This document shows positions 7,412 to 14,754 of a DNA stretch of 51,938 nt, in pieces. Under the pieces are notes generated by a model. The model saw only the letters and a program-made list of their open reading frames with translations. It did not search any database and was not told the DNA's origin. The DNA is taken from contig JACEST010000002.1 in assembly GCA_013911715.1 (NCBI GenBank), positions 1-51,938 of the forward strand, read 5' to 3'. Within the stretch, counting starts at the first letter, position 1. Each line of letters opens with the position of its first letter. A program made the position numbers and the translations under genes. The DNA is from Sphingopyxis sp. (lineage in GTDB: Bacteria > Pseudomonadota > Alphaproteobacteria > Sphingomonadales > Sphingomonadaceae).

Positions 7412-8972
7412 CCCCCAACTCTCCGGCGACGAACCGCAAAAGCTCGTCTGGTCGGCGCGCTGGTCGCTGACGACGCGGATCTTGGCGGTCAATATTTTTG
7501 CCATAGCGTTGCTCGCGGTCGGCTTTTTCTATCTCGACAGCTATCGCACCCGCCTGCTCGACGCCCGCGTCGAGGCGCTCAATAGCCAATTGTCGCTGCT
7601 GGCCCCCGCGCTGGCCGTAGCGCGGTCCGAAGAGCGGGCGCGACTGACCCGCCATTTTGTCAAGCAGACCGGATCGCGGTTGCGCTTTTACCATGCCGAC
7701 GGGCGCCTCTTGGCCGACAGTTTTGTTGGTGCGCCGCCCACCTATATGCTGCGCGATCCCGACACCCAGCCCTGGTTTCGCGAAGCCGCCCGCATGATGG
7801 ACCGTGCGCTCGACTGGATCGTCGGCGCGCCCATCCCGTTGGCCTTTGTCGAGCCGCGCCGCGATGTGGTGGCAAGCTGGCCCGAGCTGGTCGCCGCGCA
7901 GACGACGGGCCGGGTCGTTCACCGCTATCGCTATGCCCCTGACCGCACGCCGATGCTCAGCGCTGCGCTGCCGGTGCGCTTCGACGACCGTGCCCTCATC
8001 CTGATGACCGTCAATGCGCGCGACATCACGCGCACGGTGCGCGCCGAACGCTGGCGGTTGGGCGTCGTTCTGGGGGTCGTTACCCTCGCGTCGGTGTTGC
8101 TGTCGCTGTTCCTCGCGCGGACCATCGTCGATCCGCTCCGCCGCCTCGCGCGCGCCGCCGTGCGCGTTCGGCTCGGCCGCGCGCGCGAGGTGATCGTTCC
8201 GCGCCTGCCGTCGCGCCGCGACGAGATTGGCACGCTCGCGCGCGCGCTGTCCGACATGACGCAAACGCTGCGCGAACGCATCGATGCCGGCGAGCATTTC
8301 GCCGCCGATGTCAGCCATGAGCTCAAAAATCCGATCGCATCATTGCGATCGGCGGTCGAAGGGCTCGAACGCGTCACCGACCCTGGTCAGCGCCAGCAAT
8401 TGCTGCGCATTGCGGGGGAAGATGTGCGGCGGCTCGACCGGCTGGTGTCGGACATCAGCGAAGCCTCACGCGTCGACGCGCAATTGTCGCGCACGCGGTT
8501 TGAACGCATCGATCTGGGCGCGATGATCGAGGCGATGCTTGCCGCACGCGCCGCGCGGCGCGAAGCGGGTGAGGTCGCGCCGCGTATCGCCTTTGCCCGC
8601 CCGCGCAAGGGCGCTACGCAGTTGTTGGGTGACGGCCACCGGCTGGAGCGCGCGATTGACAATGTCATCGACAATGCCCTGTCCTTTTCGCCCGCAGACG
8701 GGCTGGTCTGCGTCGCCGCCACGGCAGCGGGCGGGCAGGTACGGATTCGCATCGACGACGAAGGCCCCGGCATTGCCGTCGACCAGCGCGAGGCCATTTT
8801 CCGCCGCTTCCACAGCGAACGGCCCGAAGGTGAAGCCTTTGGCAAGCATAGCGGATTGGGCCTCGCCATCGCGCGCACCATTATCGAGGGCCATCAGGGC
8901 AGCATTGCCGCGCTCGACCGCGAAGACGGCAAAAGCGGCGCGTCGATCCTGATCAGTCTGCCCGCCGCCTGA
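7401..8972 (+). CDS. chvG: Sensor histidine kinase ChvG
   Basis: The 523-aa partner of ChvI is a membrane sensor. Transmembrane segments are visible near residues 29-48 and 215-240, flanking a periplasmic domain of about 165 residues. They are followed by HAMP, HisKA and HATPase domains. The phospho-acceptor is H306 in DVSHELKNPIASL; ATP-binding boxes are NVIDNALSFSP, DDEGPGI and GLGLAI. The start at 7401 (MTADPQLSG), overlapping chvI by 11 bases, is chosen over the longer frame that runs antiphase through chvI. Its signal is unknown here; in rhizobia ChvG responds to acid and envelope state through the periplasmic protein ExoR, which is not seen in this window. Confidence 0.9.
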   Translation: MTADPQLSGDEPQKLVWSARWSLTTRILAVNIFAIALLAVGFFYLDSYRTRLLDARVEALNSQLSLLAPALAVARSEERARLTRHFVKQTGSRLRFYHADGRLLADSFVGAPPTYMLRDPDTQPWFREAARMMDRALDWIVGAPIPLAFVEPRRDVVASWPELVAAQTTGRVVHRYRYAPDRTPMLSAALPVRFDDRALILMTVNARDITRTVRAERWRLGVVLGVVTLASVLLSLFLARTIVDPLRRLARAAVRVRLGRAREVIVPRLPSRRDEIGTLARALSDMTQTLRERIDAGEHFAADVSHELKNPIASLRSAVEGLERVTDPGQRQQLLRIAGEDVRRLDRLVSDISEASRVDAQLSRTRFERIDLGAMIEAMLAARAARREAGEVAPRIAFARPRKGATQLLGDGHRLERAIDNVIDNALSFSPADGLVCVAATAAGGQVRIRIDDEGPGIAVDQREAIFRRFHSERPEGEAFGKHSGLGLAIARTIIEGHQGSIAALDREDGKSGASILISLPAA

Positions 8973-9026
8973 CGCCCGCGCCGCGCGCGCCCTTGCGGCG
9001 GGCGGTGCGGCCCATTACACCAAGCC

Positions 9027-9461
9027 ATGGCCCCGCCACCCCTTCCTGTCACCACGGTTCATGCCACCTGCGTTGCGATCGACGGCAATGGATTGCTGTT
9101 GCTGGGGCCGTCTGGCGCGGGCAAGTCTGACCTCGCGCTGCGGTTGATCGATCGCGGCGCTGTGCTGGTCGCCGATGACCGCTGCGAGCTTGCCGAACTG
9201 GGCGGAAAATTGCACTGCGCCCCGCCCGAAATCCTTGCCGGTCAGCTGGAGGTGCGCGGCATTGGGGTTACCCGGCGCGCCTGGACCGCGCCGGTGCCGG
9301 TCGCGCTGGCGGTGCGGCTGGTCGAGCGCACCGAGCGCATGCCCGATCCGGCGATCGAGGAATTGGCCGGCCATGTGCTGCCCGCCGTGCGGATCAACGC
9401 CCATGAGGCGAGCGCGCCGATCAAGGTCGAGCTGGCGCTCGCGCGGCAGACCGCCCTGTGA
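9027..9461 (+). CDS. hprK: HPr kinase/phosphorylase (short form)
   Basis: HprK phosphorylates HPr on a regulatory serine using ATP and can reverse the reaction. The 144-aa product contains only the catalytic domain, as usual in alphaproteobacteria; Gram-positive HprK is about 310 aa. Walker A GPSGAGKS spans residues 27-34, followed by DLALRLIDRGAVLVADDR and the conserved GQLEVRGIGV segment. Its target ptsH lies three genes downstream. The stop overlaps the GTG start of rapZ (9458-9461), indicating translational coupling. Confidence 0.93.
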   Translation: MAPPPLPVTTVHATCVAIDGNGLLLLGPSGAGKSDLALRLIDRGAVLVADDRCELAELGGKLHCAPPEILAGQLEVRGIGVTRRAWTAPVPVALAVRLVERTERMPDPAIEELAGHVLPAVRINAHEASAPIKVELALARQTAL

Positions 9462-10378
9462 AGGGGCACGAGCCGCCGCTGTTGATTGTCACCGGCCTGG
9501 CTGGTGCCGGCAAATCGACCGCGCTCAAAGTGCTCGAGGATCTGGGGTGGGAGGTGGTCGACAATCTGCCCGTCGCGCTGCTCGACGCGTTGCTGATGGC
9601 CCCCACACCGCGCGGCGCGACCGAACGACCGCTGGCCGTCGGGATCGACGCGCGTTCGCGCGGCTTTCGCCCTGCGGCGCTGGTTCGCGACCTGAAAGCG
9701 ATCCGCGCCGAACAGGAGCGCGATGTCGCGGTGCTGTTTCTGGATTGCGCCGGGGTCGAGCTCGAGCGCCGCTTTTCCGAAAATCGCCGCCGCCATCCGC
9801 TCGCCGACGACCGCCCCGTCACCGATGGCATTGCGCGCGAGCGCGAACTGCTTGAGCCGCTGCGCCGCTGGGCCGAACATGTCGTCGACACAACAAATTA
9901 TTCGTCGAATGATTTGCAGCATGAAATCCGGCAGCGCTTTCAGTTGGGCGAAGCCAGCGCACCGGCGCTGACCGTCACCAGTTTCGGCTTTGCCCGGGGG
10001 CTGCCGCGCAACGCCGATCTGGTGTTCGACGTCCGCTTCCTCTCCAACCCGCACTGGGTGCCCGATCTGCGGCCCAAGACTGGGCTGGATGCCGACGTCG
10101 CGGCGCATGTTGCCGCTGACCCCTTTTATGCCACAGTCATCGGCCAGATTGAGGACCTGCTGTTGACCCTTCTGCCGCGCTATGCGGTTGAAGGGAAAAG
10201 CCATATCAGCATCGCCATCGGCTGCACCGGCGGGCGGCACCGGTCGGTTCACGTAGCCGAGCGCTTGGCAGCGTCACTGCGCGCGCATGGCTATAGTCCC
10301 GTTGTGACACACCGCAATCTTGACTCCACCCCGCAAGATGGGCTTGAGGGCGCACCCCCTTCGCCGCGCACGCCATGA
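9458..10378 (+). CDS. rapZ: RapZ / YvcJ-type nucleotide-binding RNase adapter
   Basis: In E. coli RapZ delivers the small RNA GlmZ to RNase E and so tunes glucosamine-6-phosphate synthase; the alphaproteobacterial role is less clear. The 306-aa protein has Walker A GLAGAGKS at residues 13-20, EVVDNLPVALL soon after, and the C-terminal hallmark IGCTGGRHRSVHVAERLA, within the RNA-binding domain. Translation starts at GTG within the hprK stop (GTGA). Its place between hprK and the PTS genes matches the family's usual neighbourhood. The last 20 residues look non-conserved. Confidence 0.92.
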   Translation: MKGHEPPLLIVTGLAGAGKSTALKVLEDLGWEVVDNLPVALLDALLMAPTPRGATERPLAVGIDARSRGFRPAALVRDLKAIRAEQERDVAVLFLDCAGVELERRFSENRRRHPLADDRPVTDGIARERELLEPLRRWAEHVVDTTNYSSNDLQHEIRQRFQLGEASAPALTVTSFGFARGLPRNADLVFDVRFLSNPHWVPDLRPKTGLDADVAAHVAADPFYATVIGQIEDLLLTLLPRYAVEGKSHISIAIGCTGGRHRSVHVAERLAASLRAHGYSPVVTHRNLDSTPQDGLEGAPPSPRTP

Positions 10379-10396
10379 GCCGAGAGTCGATAGTTT

Positions 10397-10825
10397 ATGC
10401 CTGACCCCAAAGCGATGCCGCTCCTTGGCCTGGTGCTTGTCACCCACGGACGGCTGGCCGAGGAATTTGTGACCGCGATGGAGCATGTCGTCGGGGCGCA
10501 GCGCGCCATCGCGACCGTGTGCATCGGCCCGAACGACAATATGGAGGCGCGCCGCGCCGAAATTTCCGCCGCCATCACCAAAGTGGACGGCGGCCGCGGC
10601 GTCATCATCCTGACCGACCTGTTCGGCGGCACCCCGTCGAATCTCGCCATCAGCCTGATGGACAGCGGGCGGTTCGAGGTGATCGCGGGCATCAACCTGC
10701 CGATGCTGATTCGCCTGGAAAGCGCGCGCAAGACCATGTCGGTGCAGGATGCCGTGCGCGCTGCGCGCGAGGCGGGGCAGAAATATATTTCGGTTGCATC
10801 CGAACTGTTGGGGGCGACACCGTGA
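10397..10825 (+). CDS. PTS EIIA component, mannose family
   Basis: This soluble EIIA (142 aa) accepts phosphate from HPr, on H17 in LVLVTHGRLAEEF. The fold signature of the mannose/fructose EIIA group is clear (VIILTDLFGGTPSNLA and IAGINLPMLIRL). No EIIB or EIIC sugar permease lies nearby, so it is presumably a regulatory PTS protein, as known for alphaproteobacteria. Its stop overlaps the GTG start of ptsH (10822-10825). Start choice between residues 1 and 7 is uncertain because no strong ribosome-binding site is seen. Confidence 0.9.
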   Translation: MPDPKAMPLLGLVLVTHGRLAEEFVTAMEHVVGAQRAIATVCIGPNDNMEARRAEISAAITKVDGGRGVIILTDLFGGTPSNLAISLMDSGRFEVIAGINLPMLIRLESARKTMSVQDAVRAAREAGQKYISVASELLGATP

Positions 10826-11100
10826 CCGAGCTGTCGGAAACCGTCGAAATCACCAACCAGCGCGGGTTGCATGCGCGCGCCAGCGCAAAGTTCGTCACCT
10901 TTGTCAGCCGCCTGCCCGAAGGCGTGGCGGTCGAGGTGGAAAAGGCCGGGTCGCGCGTCAACGGCACGTCGATCATGGGGTTGATGATGCTGGGCGCGGC
11001 CAAAGGCGACAGCATCACCATCCATACCAGCGGTGAGGGGGCCGAGGTGGCGCTGACCAAATTGGTCGGGCTGGTCAAGGACAGCTTTGGCGAGGATTAG
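10822..11100 (+). CDS. ptsH: Phosphocarrier protein HPr
   Basis: HPr relays phosphate from Enzyme I to EIIA. The 92-aa protein starts at GTG (10822) inside the EIIA stop. H17 in NQRGLHARASAKF is the EI-dependent phosphorylation site, and S50 in NGTSIMGLMML is the HprK site. Enzyme I is not in the window. The stop codon TAG is formed by a TA dinucleotide (11098-11099) and the first G of a MITE-like element beginning at 11100. The natural stop may therefore have been replaced by the insertion, although the product has normal HPr length. Confidence 0.95.
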   Translation: MTELSETVEITNQRGLHARASAKFVTFVSRLPEGVAVEVEKAGSRVNGTSIMGLMMLGAAKGDSITIHTSGEGAEVALTKLVGLVKDSFGED

Positions 11101-11362
11101 GGTCCAGACCCACAACCAGCACGGTCGAGGCGTCAAAATGGCAAAGACATCGGAGGGAAATGCACGCAGTCAGGCAGTTATTCTGCCTGCAAGGGCATTT
11201 CGCTTCGAGGTCGAAGCCATTTTGACGTCCTGCGGATTTGACCAAATTTGCTCATCGCTGCGTTGGCAAGCTTGGCAATATCGACATATTCCCGGCGCTT
11301 GCCGCCTTGAGCTGAGCAAATTTGCTTCAAACCTCGGCCGCGCTGGCTGTGGGTCTGGACCC
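11100..11362. mobile_element. MITE-like element, 263 bp, TA-flanked
   Basis: Terminal inverted repeats of about 30 bases begin GGGTCCAGACCCACAACCAG at the left. The right end reads the same on the other strand with about 3 mismatches. TA flanks both ends (11098-11099 and 11363-11364), as expected for target duplication by IS630/Tc1-type transposases. Inside are nested dyads: GTCAAAATGGC against GCCATTTTGAC, CAGGCAG-ttatt-CTGCCTG, and CAAATTTGCTCA against TGAGCAAATTTG. No credible coding sequence is present. It fills the whole gap between ptsH and the methyltransferase gene. Confidence 0.8.
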
Positions 11363-11370
11363 TAAGCGCG

Positions 11371-12186
11371 ATGGCTAACCCCGGCCGCCGCAGCCACATC
11401 GACAGTTTGAGCAATCCGCTGGTCAAGCGGCTGCGGCTGCTGCGCGAAAAGCGCCATCGCCGCGCCGAGGGGTTGTTCCTCGCCGAAGGATTGCGCATCG
11501 CCACCGAAGCGCGCGAGGCGGGGGTGCTGCCACGCTGGCTGTTCCTGACGGCACCCAGCGAGGCGCATCCGCTCGCTGCCGTTCTGGCCACCGACACGCT
11601 GGCGGCGGGCGGCGAGGTGGTGACGACCAGCGAGGCCGTGCTCGCCAAATTGTCGGGCAAGGACAATCCGCAGACCGTGGTCGGCATTTATAACGAACCG
11701 CGCCCCGCGCTGGCCGACATCGACCGCAGCACCGCGCCCATCTGGCTGGTGGCCGAACGGCTGCGCGACCCCGGCAATCTGGGGACGATGCTGCGCACTG
11801 GCGACGCGGTTGGCGCAGGCGGGCTGATCCTGATCGACGAGTGCACCGACCCCTATGGCGTCGAAGCGGTGCGCGCGAGCATGGGGGCGATTTTCACCCA
11901 GGCGCTGGTACAGACGGGATGGGATGAATTTCTGTCCTGGCTGCGCAGTGGGCCGGGCCAGTTGGTGGCGACGCATCTCGAGGCGGCCCAGGATTATCAG
12001 GCGGTGCGTTACACCGCGCCGACGTTTATCCTCGTCGGCAATGAATCGCAGGGGCTGCCCGCCGTCTATGCCGCCGCTGCCGATGTCCGCGTCAAAATGC
12101 CGATGCTGGGCAAGGCCGACAGCCTGAACGCCGCGATTGCGGCGGCGGTGATGGCCTATGAGGTGCTCAACCAGCGGCGGGGATAA
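11371..12186 (+). CDS. TrmH/SpoU-family RNA 2'-O-methyltransferase
   Basis: SPOUT-class enzymes use S-adenosylmethionine to methylate ribose in rRNA or tRNA. The 271-aa protein has an N-terminal substrate-binding domain (residues about 1-95, NPLVKRLRLLREKRHRR start). The catalytic knot carries motif 1 RDPGNLGTMLRTGDAVGA, motif 2 ILVGNESQGL and motif 3 KADSLNAAIAAAVMAYE. The architecture resembles RlmB and TsnR; the target nucleotide cannot be told. It starts 8 bases after the MITE, so the element probably separates it from its former upstream promoter region. Confidence 0.88.
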   Translation: MANPGRRSHIDSLSNPLVKRLRLLREKRHRRAEGLFLAEGLRIATEAREAGVLPRWLFLTAPSEAHPLAAVLATDTLAAGGEVVTTSEAVLAKLSGKDNPQTVVGIYNEPRPALADIDRSTAPIWLVAERLRDPGNLGTMLRTGDAVGAGGLILIDECTDPYGVEAVRASMGAIFTQALVQTGWDEFLSWLRSGPGQLVATHLEAAQDYQAVRYTAPTFILVGNESQGLPAVYAAAADVRVKMPMLGKADSLNAAIAAAVMAYEVLNQRRG

Positions 12187-12204
12187 TCCACTGATACCAC
12201 ATCC

Positions 12205-12287
12205 CGATCGTGTCGAGCGAAGTCGAGACATCCCCCGGCAGTGCGCCATGCCGACGGGCCCCTCGACTTCGCTCGAGGCGAACGGGA
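12205..12287. repeat. Palindromic repeat, 'TCGAGCGAAGTCGAGA' family, copy 1
   Basis: The arm gtcgagcgaagtcgagaca is matched on the opposite strand by cctcgacttcgctcgagg some 30 bases later, ending in gcgaacggga. Copies lie at 24086-24167 and 38815-38898. It occupies the first part of the 376-base gap 12187-12562, which otherwise holds the glutaredoxin remnant. Confidence 0.85.
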
Positions 12288-12342
12288 AGAAAAAGGCTCT
12301 AGGTGTTTGGTCCCGGCATTTGACGGTGCGGGTTTGATGTGA

Positions 12343-12543
12343 AGCGATCATGGGGTCAATTATGTCGAACATAAAATCAGCGACAATCCGGACCTGTTCG
12401 ATGTCATGCTCGAACGCGCCGATGGCCGCCACACGGTGCCGCAAATCTTCATCGGTGGGGTCGGGATTGGCGATTCCGACAAATTGGCCATGCTCGACGC
12501 GCAAGGCCGGCTGAAGTCCATGCTGGAAGGGTGCCCAGGTTAG
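12343..12543 (+). pseudogene. Glutaredoxin C-terminal remnant
   Basis: This frame encodes DHGVNYVEHKISDNPDLFDV, then a TVPQIFIGGVGIGDSDKLAM stretch and a LDAQGRLKSML ending before TAG. TVPQIFI-x-G-x-x-IG is the glutathione-binding signature of monothiol and class I glutaredoxins. The redox N-terminus (CPYC-type motif) is missing: TGA at 12340-12342 closes the frame just upstream, and no N-terminal part is recognisable before it. It therefore looks like a decayed grxC-type gene cut by deletion, next to a tRNA gene and a repeat. A start inside it would not give an active redox protein. Confidence 0.75.
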
Positions 12544-12562
12544 CCGGTGCGGAGAAAAAATA

Positions 12563-12639
12563 TGGCGCACCCGGCAGGATTCGAACCTGCAACCGGCCGC
12601 TTAGAAGGCGGCAACTCTATCCAGTTGAGCTACGGGTGC
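12563..12639 (-). tRNA. tRNA-Arg (anticodon UCU)
   Basis: The minus-strand 77-mer folds as a cloverleaf. The acceptor stem pairs GCACCCG with CGGGTGC, followed by G and an encoded CCA. The D arm includes AGCTCAACTGGATAGAG, and the anticodon loop is CTTCTAA with anticodon TCT at its centre. The T arm contains GGTTCGAATCC. It reads AGA (Arg) codons. It lies between the glutaredoxin remnant and yhhQ. Confidence 0.95.
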
Positions 12640-12699
12640 TCCCGCGCGGTGCCATAGCCCTGTTTGCGCGCGCGCAAAAGCCGGTTAAACGCTTGCGGC

Positions 12700-13437
12700 A
12701 TGATCTCTCCCGACACTCCCCGCCGCACCAGCGCCGCCGCCGTCCAGCATTTCCGCTATTATGACCTCGTCATGGCGGCGTTCGTCGCCATCCTGCTGCT
12801 CTCCAACATCATCGGCGCGGCCAAGCGGTCGGTGGTTGATCTGCCGCTGATCGGCGAATGGCCGTTCGGCGCGGGCGTGTTGTTTTTCCCGATCAGCTAC
12901 ATCATCGGCGACATGCTGACCGAGGTTTATGGTTACGCCCGCGCGCGGCGGGTGATCTGGACCGGCTTTGCTGCGCTGGCGTTCATGGCGTTCATGGCGT
13001 GGGTGGTGGTCAGCCTGCCGCCCGCGCCGGGATGGAACGATCAGGCCGCCTATGAAGCCGTGTTCGGCAACAGCTGGCGCATCGTGCTGGCCTCGATGCT
13101 CGCCTTTTGGGCAGGCGAATTTGCCAACAGCCTGGTGCTCGCGAAACTCAAACTTAGGGACAATGGCCGCCGCATGGGCCTGCGCTTTGTTGCAAGCACC
13201 ATCGTTGGCCAGGGCCTCGACAGCCTGATCTTCTACCCCATTGCCTTTTACGGCCTCGATGGCTGGCCGACCGAGGCGCTGTTCCAGACAGTGCTGTCGC
13301 AATGGGCGATCAAGACCGGATGGGAAATCCTGCTGCTGCCGGTCACCGTCGCGATCGTCACCTGGCTCAAACGGCGCGAAGGCGTCGATGTTTATGACGA
13401 CACCACCGACTTCTCGCCCTTCCATGTAAAGGCGTGA
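12700..13437 (+). CDS. yhhQ: Queuosine precursor transporter (YhhQ/VUT family)
   Basis: This inner-membrane protein imports queuosine precursors (preQ0/preQ1) for tRNA modification, as known for E. coli YhhQ. The 245-aa sequence has about six hydrophobic segments. It shows the family hallmarks LFFPISYIIGDMLTEVYGY near residues 65-83, then ARRVIWTGF, and GQGLDSLIFYPIAF. The start at 12700 begins a plausible cytosolic N-terminus; the upstream in-frame start at 12664 adds 12 basic residues without support. The stop overlaps the next gene's GTG. Confidence 0.9.
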   Translation: MISPDTPRRTSAAAVQHFRYYDLVMAAFVAILLLSNIIGAAKRSVVDLPLIGEWPFGAGVLFFPISYIIGDMLTEVYGYARARRVIWTGFAALAFMAFMAWVVVSLPPAPGWNDQAAYEAVFGNSWRIVLASMLAFWAGEFANSLVLAKLKLRDNGRRMGLRFVASTIVGQGLDSLIFYPIAFYGLDGWPTEALFQTVLSQWAIKTGWEILLLPVTVAIVTWLKRREGVDVYDDTTDFSPFHVKA

Positions 13438-13823
13438 CACCCATGGACATGGTGCAATTGTCTGCCGATTTTCAGGCGGTGAAACTGGTGCTGGTCGAGG
13501 GGAGCGGGCTCGCCAAGGACGCGCTGCATGTCCATTTCGGACTGGCGGTGTTCGTCGCGGCGCGGCTCTTGTGGCGCTGGCGCTATGGCTGGGCGGTGGC
13601 GTGGCTCGCGGCACTTTGCGTGGCGCTGGGCGGCGAATGGCTTGATCTGCGCGGCGAGGCGCTGATAGGCGCGCTCCAGCCCGACAGCGCGCATTGGCAC
13701 GATGTATGGAACACAATGTTCTGGCCGACGGTGTTGGCGCTGCTCGGACGCTGGCTGCAACCCACGCCCACTTCGCCGCGCGAAGCCTCAGCCGACGAGC
13801 GCACCGACGGCGGCGGCGAATAA
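13434..13823 (+). CDS. Small membrane protein of unknown function
   Basis: The 129-aa frame begins at GTG inside the yhhQ stop codon (GTGA, 13434-13437); ATG at 13443 is an alternative. About three hydrophobic segments are visible (LAVFVAARLLW; YGWAVAWLAALCVALG; MFWPTVLALLGRW), and the C-terminus is polar. I do not recognise the family. Its 3' end overlaps that of the convergent purQ gene by 36 bases (13788-13823). Coupling to yhhQ is inferred from the overlap only. Confidence 0.65.
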   Translation: MTPMDMVQLSADFQAVKLVLVEGSGLAKDALHVHFGLAVFVAARLLWRWRYGWAVAWLAALCVALGGEWLDLRGEALIGALQPDSAHWHDVWNTMFWPTVLALLGRWLQPTPTSPREASADERTDGGGE

Positions 13824-14456
13824 CCGCGCACCGTCCTGATTGCCGTGCGCCGGCTCGCACGCGCGTTCGGGGTGCGGCATCATGCCCAGCACATTGCCGC
13901 CATCATTCAGCACCCCGGCGATATCGCGCGCCGACCCGTTGACCGGCTCGCTGTAACGAAAGGCCACGCGCCCTTCGCCCTCAAGCCGGTCGAGCGTGGC
14001 GCTGTCTGCAAAATAATTGCCATCATGGTGCGCGACCGGAAAGCGCACCGCCTCGCCCGCGGCATAGCCGCTGGTGAACAGCGACTGGTTGTTCGCGACC
14101 GTCAGACCGACGCTGCGGCACACAAAATTGAGCCCCGCGTTGCGCATCAGCGCACCGGGCAGCAACCCCGCCTCGGTCAGCACCTGGAACCCGTTGCACA
14201 CGCCCAGCACGGGCACACCGCGTGCCGCCGCCGCGCGTACCGCGTCCATCACCGGCGAACGCGCTGCCATCGCCCCCGAGCGCAGATAATCGCCATAGGA
14301 AAAGCCGCCAGGCAGCGCGATGAAGTCGGTCTTTGGCGGCAGTTCGCTGTTGCGATGCCACACCATCGCCGGCGCCGTGCCAGTCGCCTGCTCCAATGCC
14401 ACCGCCATATCGCGGTCGCAGTTCGATCCCGGAAAGACGATGACGGCGGTCTTCAC
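13788..14456 (-). CDS. purQ: Phosphoribosylformylglycinamidine synthase, glutaminase subunit PurQ
   Basis: PurQ releases ammonia from glutamine for PurL in step 4 of purine synthesis, in complex with PurS and PurL. The 222-aa class I amidotransferase shows the nucleophile in GVPVLGVCNGFQ and the His/Glu pair in MMPHPERA. The N-terminus KTAVIVFPGSNCDRD is typical. It is translated from an ATG overlapping the purS stop (14453-14456). purL is not in the window. The 3' end overlaps the convergent membrane-protein gene. Confidence 0.96.
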   Translation of the reverse strand: MKTAVIVFPGSNCDRDMAVALEQATGTAPAMVWHRNSELPPKTDFIALPGGFSYGDYLRSGAMAARSPVMDAVRAAAARGVPVLGVCNGFQVLTEAGLLPGALMRNAGLNFVCRSVGLTVANNQSLFTSGYAAGEAVRFPVAHHDGNYFADSATLDRLEGEGRVAFRYSEPVNGSARDIAGVLNDGGNVLGMMPHPERACEPAHGNQDGARLFAAAVGALVG

Positions 14457-14683
14457 GGCCGCACGATCCGGTAATTTTCAATGACGGTGTTGGCGAGCAG
14501 CTTGGCGCACATTGCGTCGAGTGCGGTATCGGTGGTGCCGTCGGCGACGTCGAGTTCGATGAACCGCCCCGCGCGCACATCATTGACCCCGGCAAAGCCC
14601 AGGCCTTCGAGCGCATGGTGGATGGCGCGTCCCTGCGGGTCGAGCACCCCGGGCTTCAGCGTGACATAGACATGGATTTTCAT
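14453..14683 (-). CDS. purS: Phosphoribosylformylglycinamidine synthase subunit PurS
   Basis: PurS (76 aa) bridges PurL and PurQ in the three-part FGAM synthase found in alphaproteobacteria and Gram-positives. It begins MKIHVYVTLKPGVLDPQGRA, followed by IHHALEGLGF, and has VRAGRFIELDV in the middle, all family hallmarks. It is coupled to purQ by an ATGA overlap. The 71 bases between it and the upstream glycerophosphodiesterase gene may contain its promoter, but none is clear. Confidence 0.95.
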   Translation of the reverse strand: MKIHVYVTLKPGVLDPQGRAIHHALEGLGFAGVNDVRAGRFIELDVADGTTDTALDAMCAKLLANTVIENYRIVRP

Positions 14684-14754
14684 GGGACACTGGTCCTGCT
14701 GGCGCGGCGAAGATGGCGCGGCCTATGCCTTTGATTGGCGCGCGGGGCAAGCCA

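Noticed and set aside
11087..11365. 92-codon frame within the MITE
   Set aside because: It is made up of the element's inverted repeats, overlaps the ptsH end and has no ribosome-binding site.
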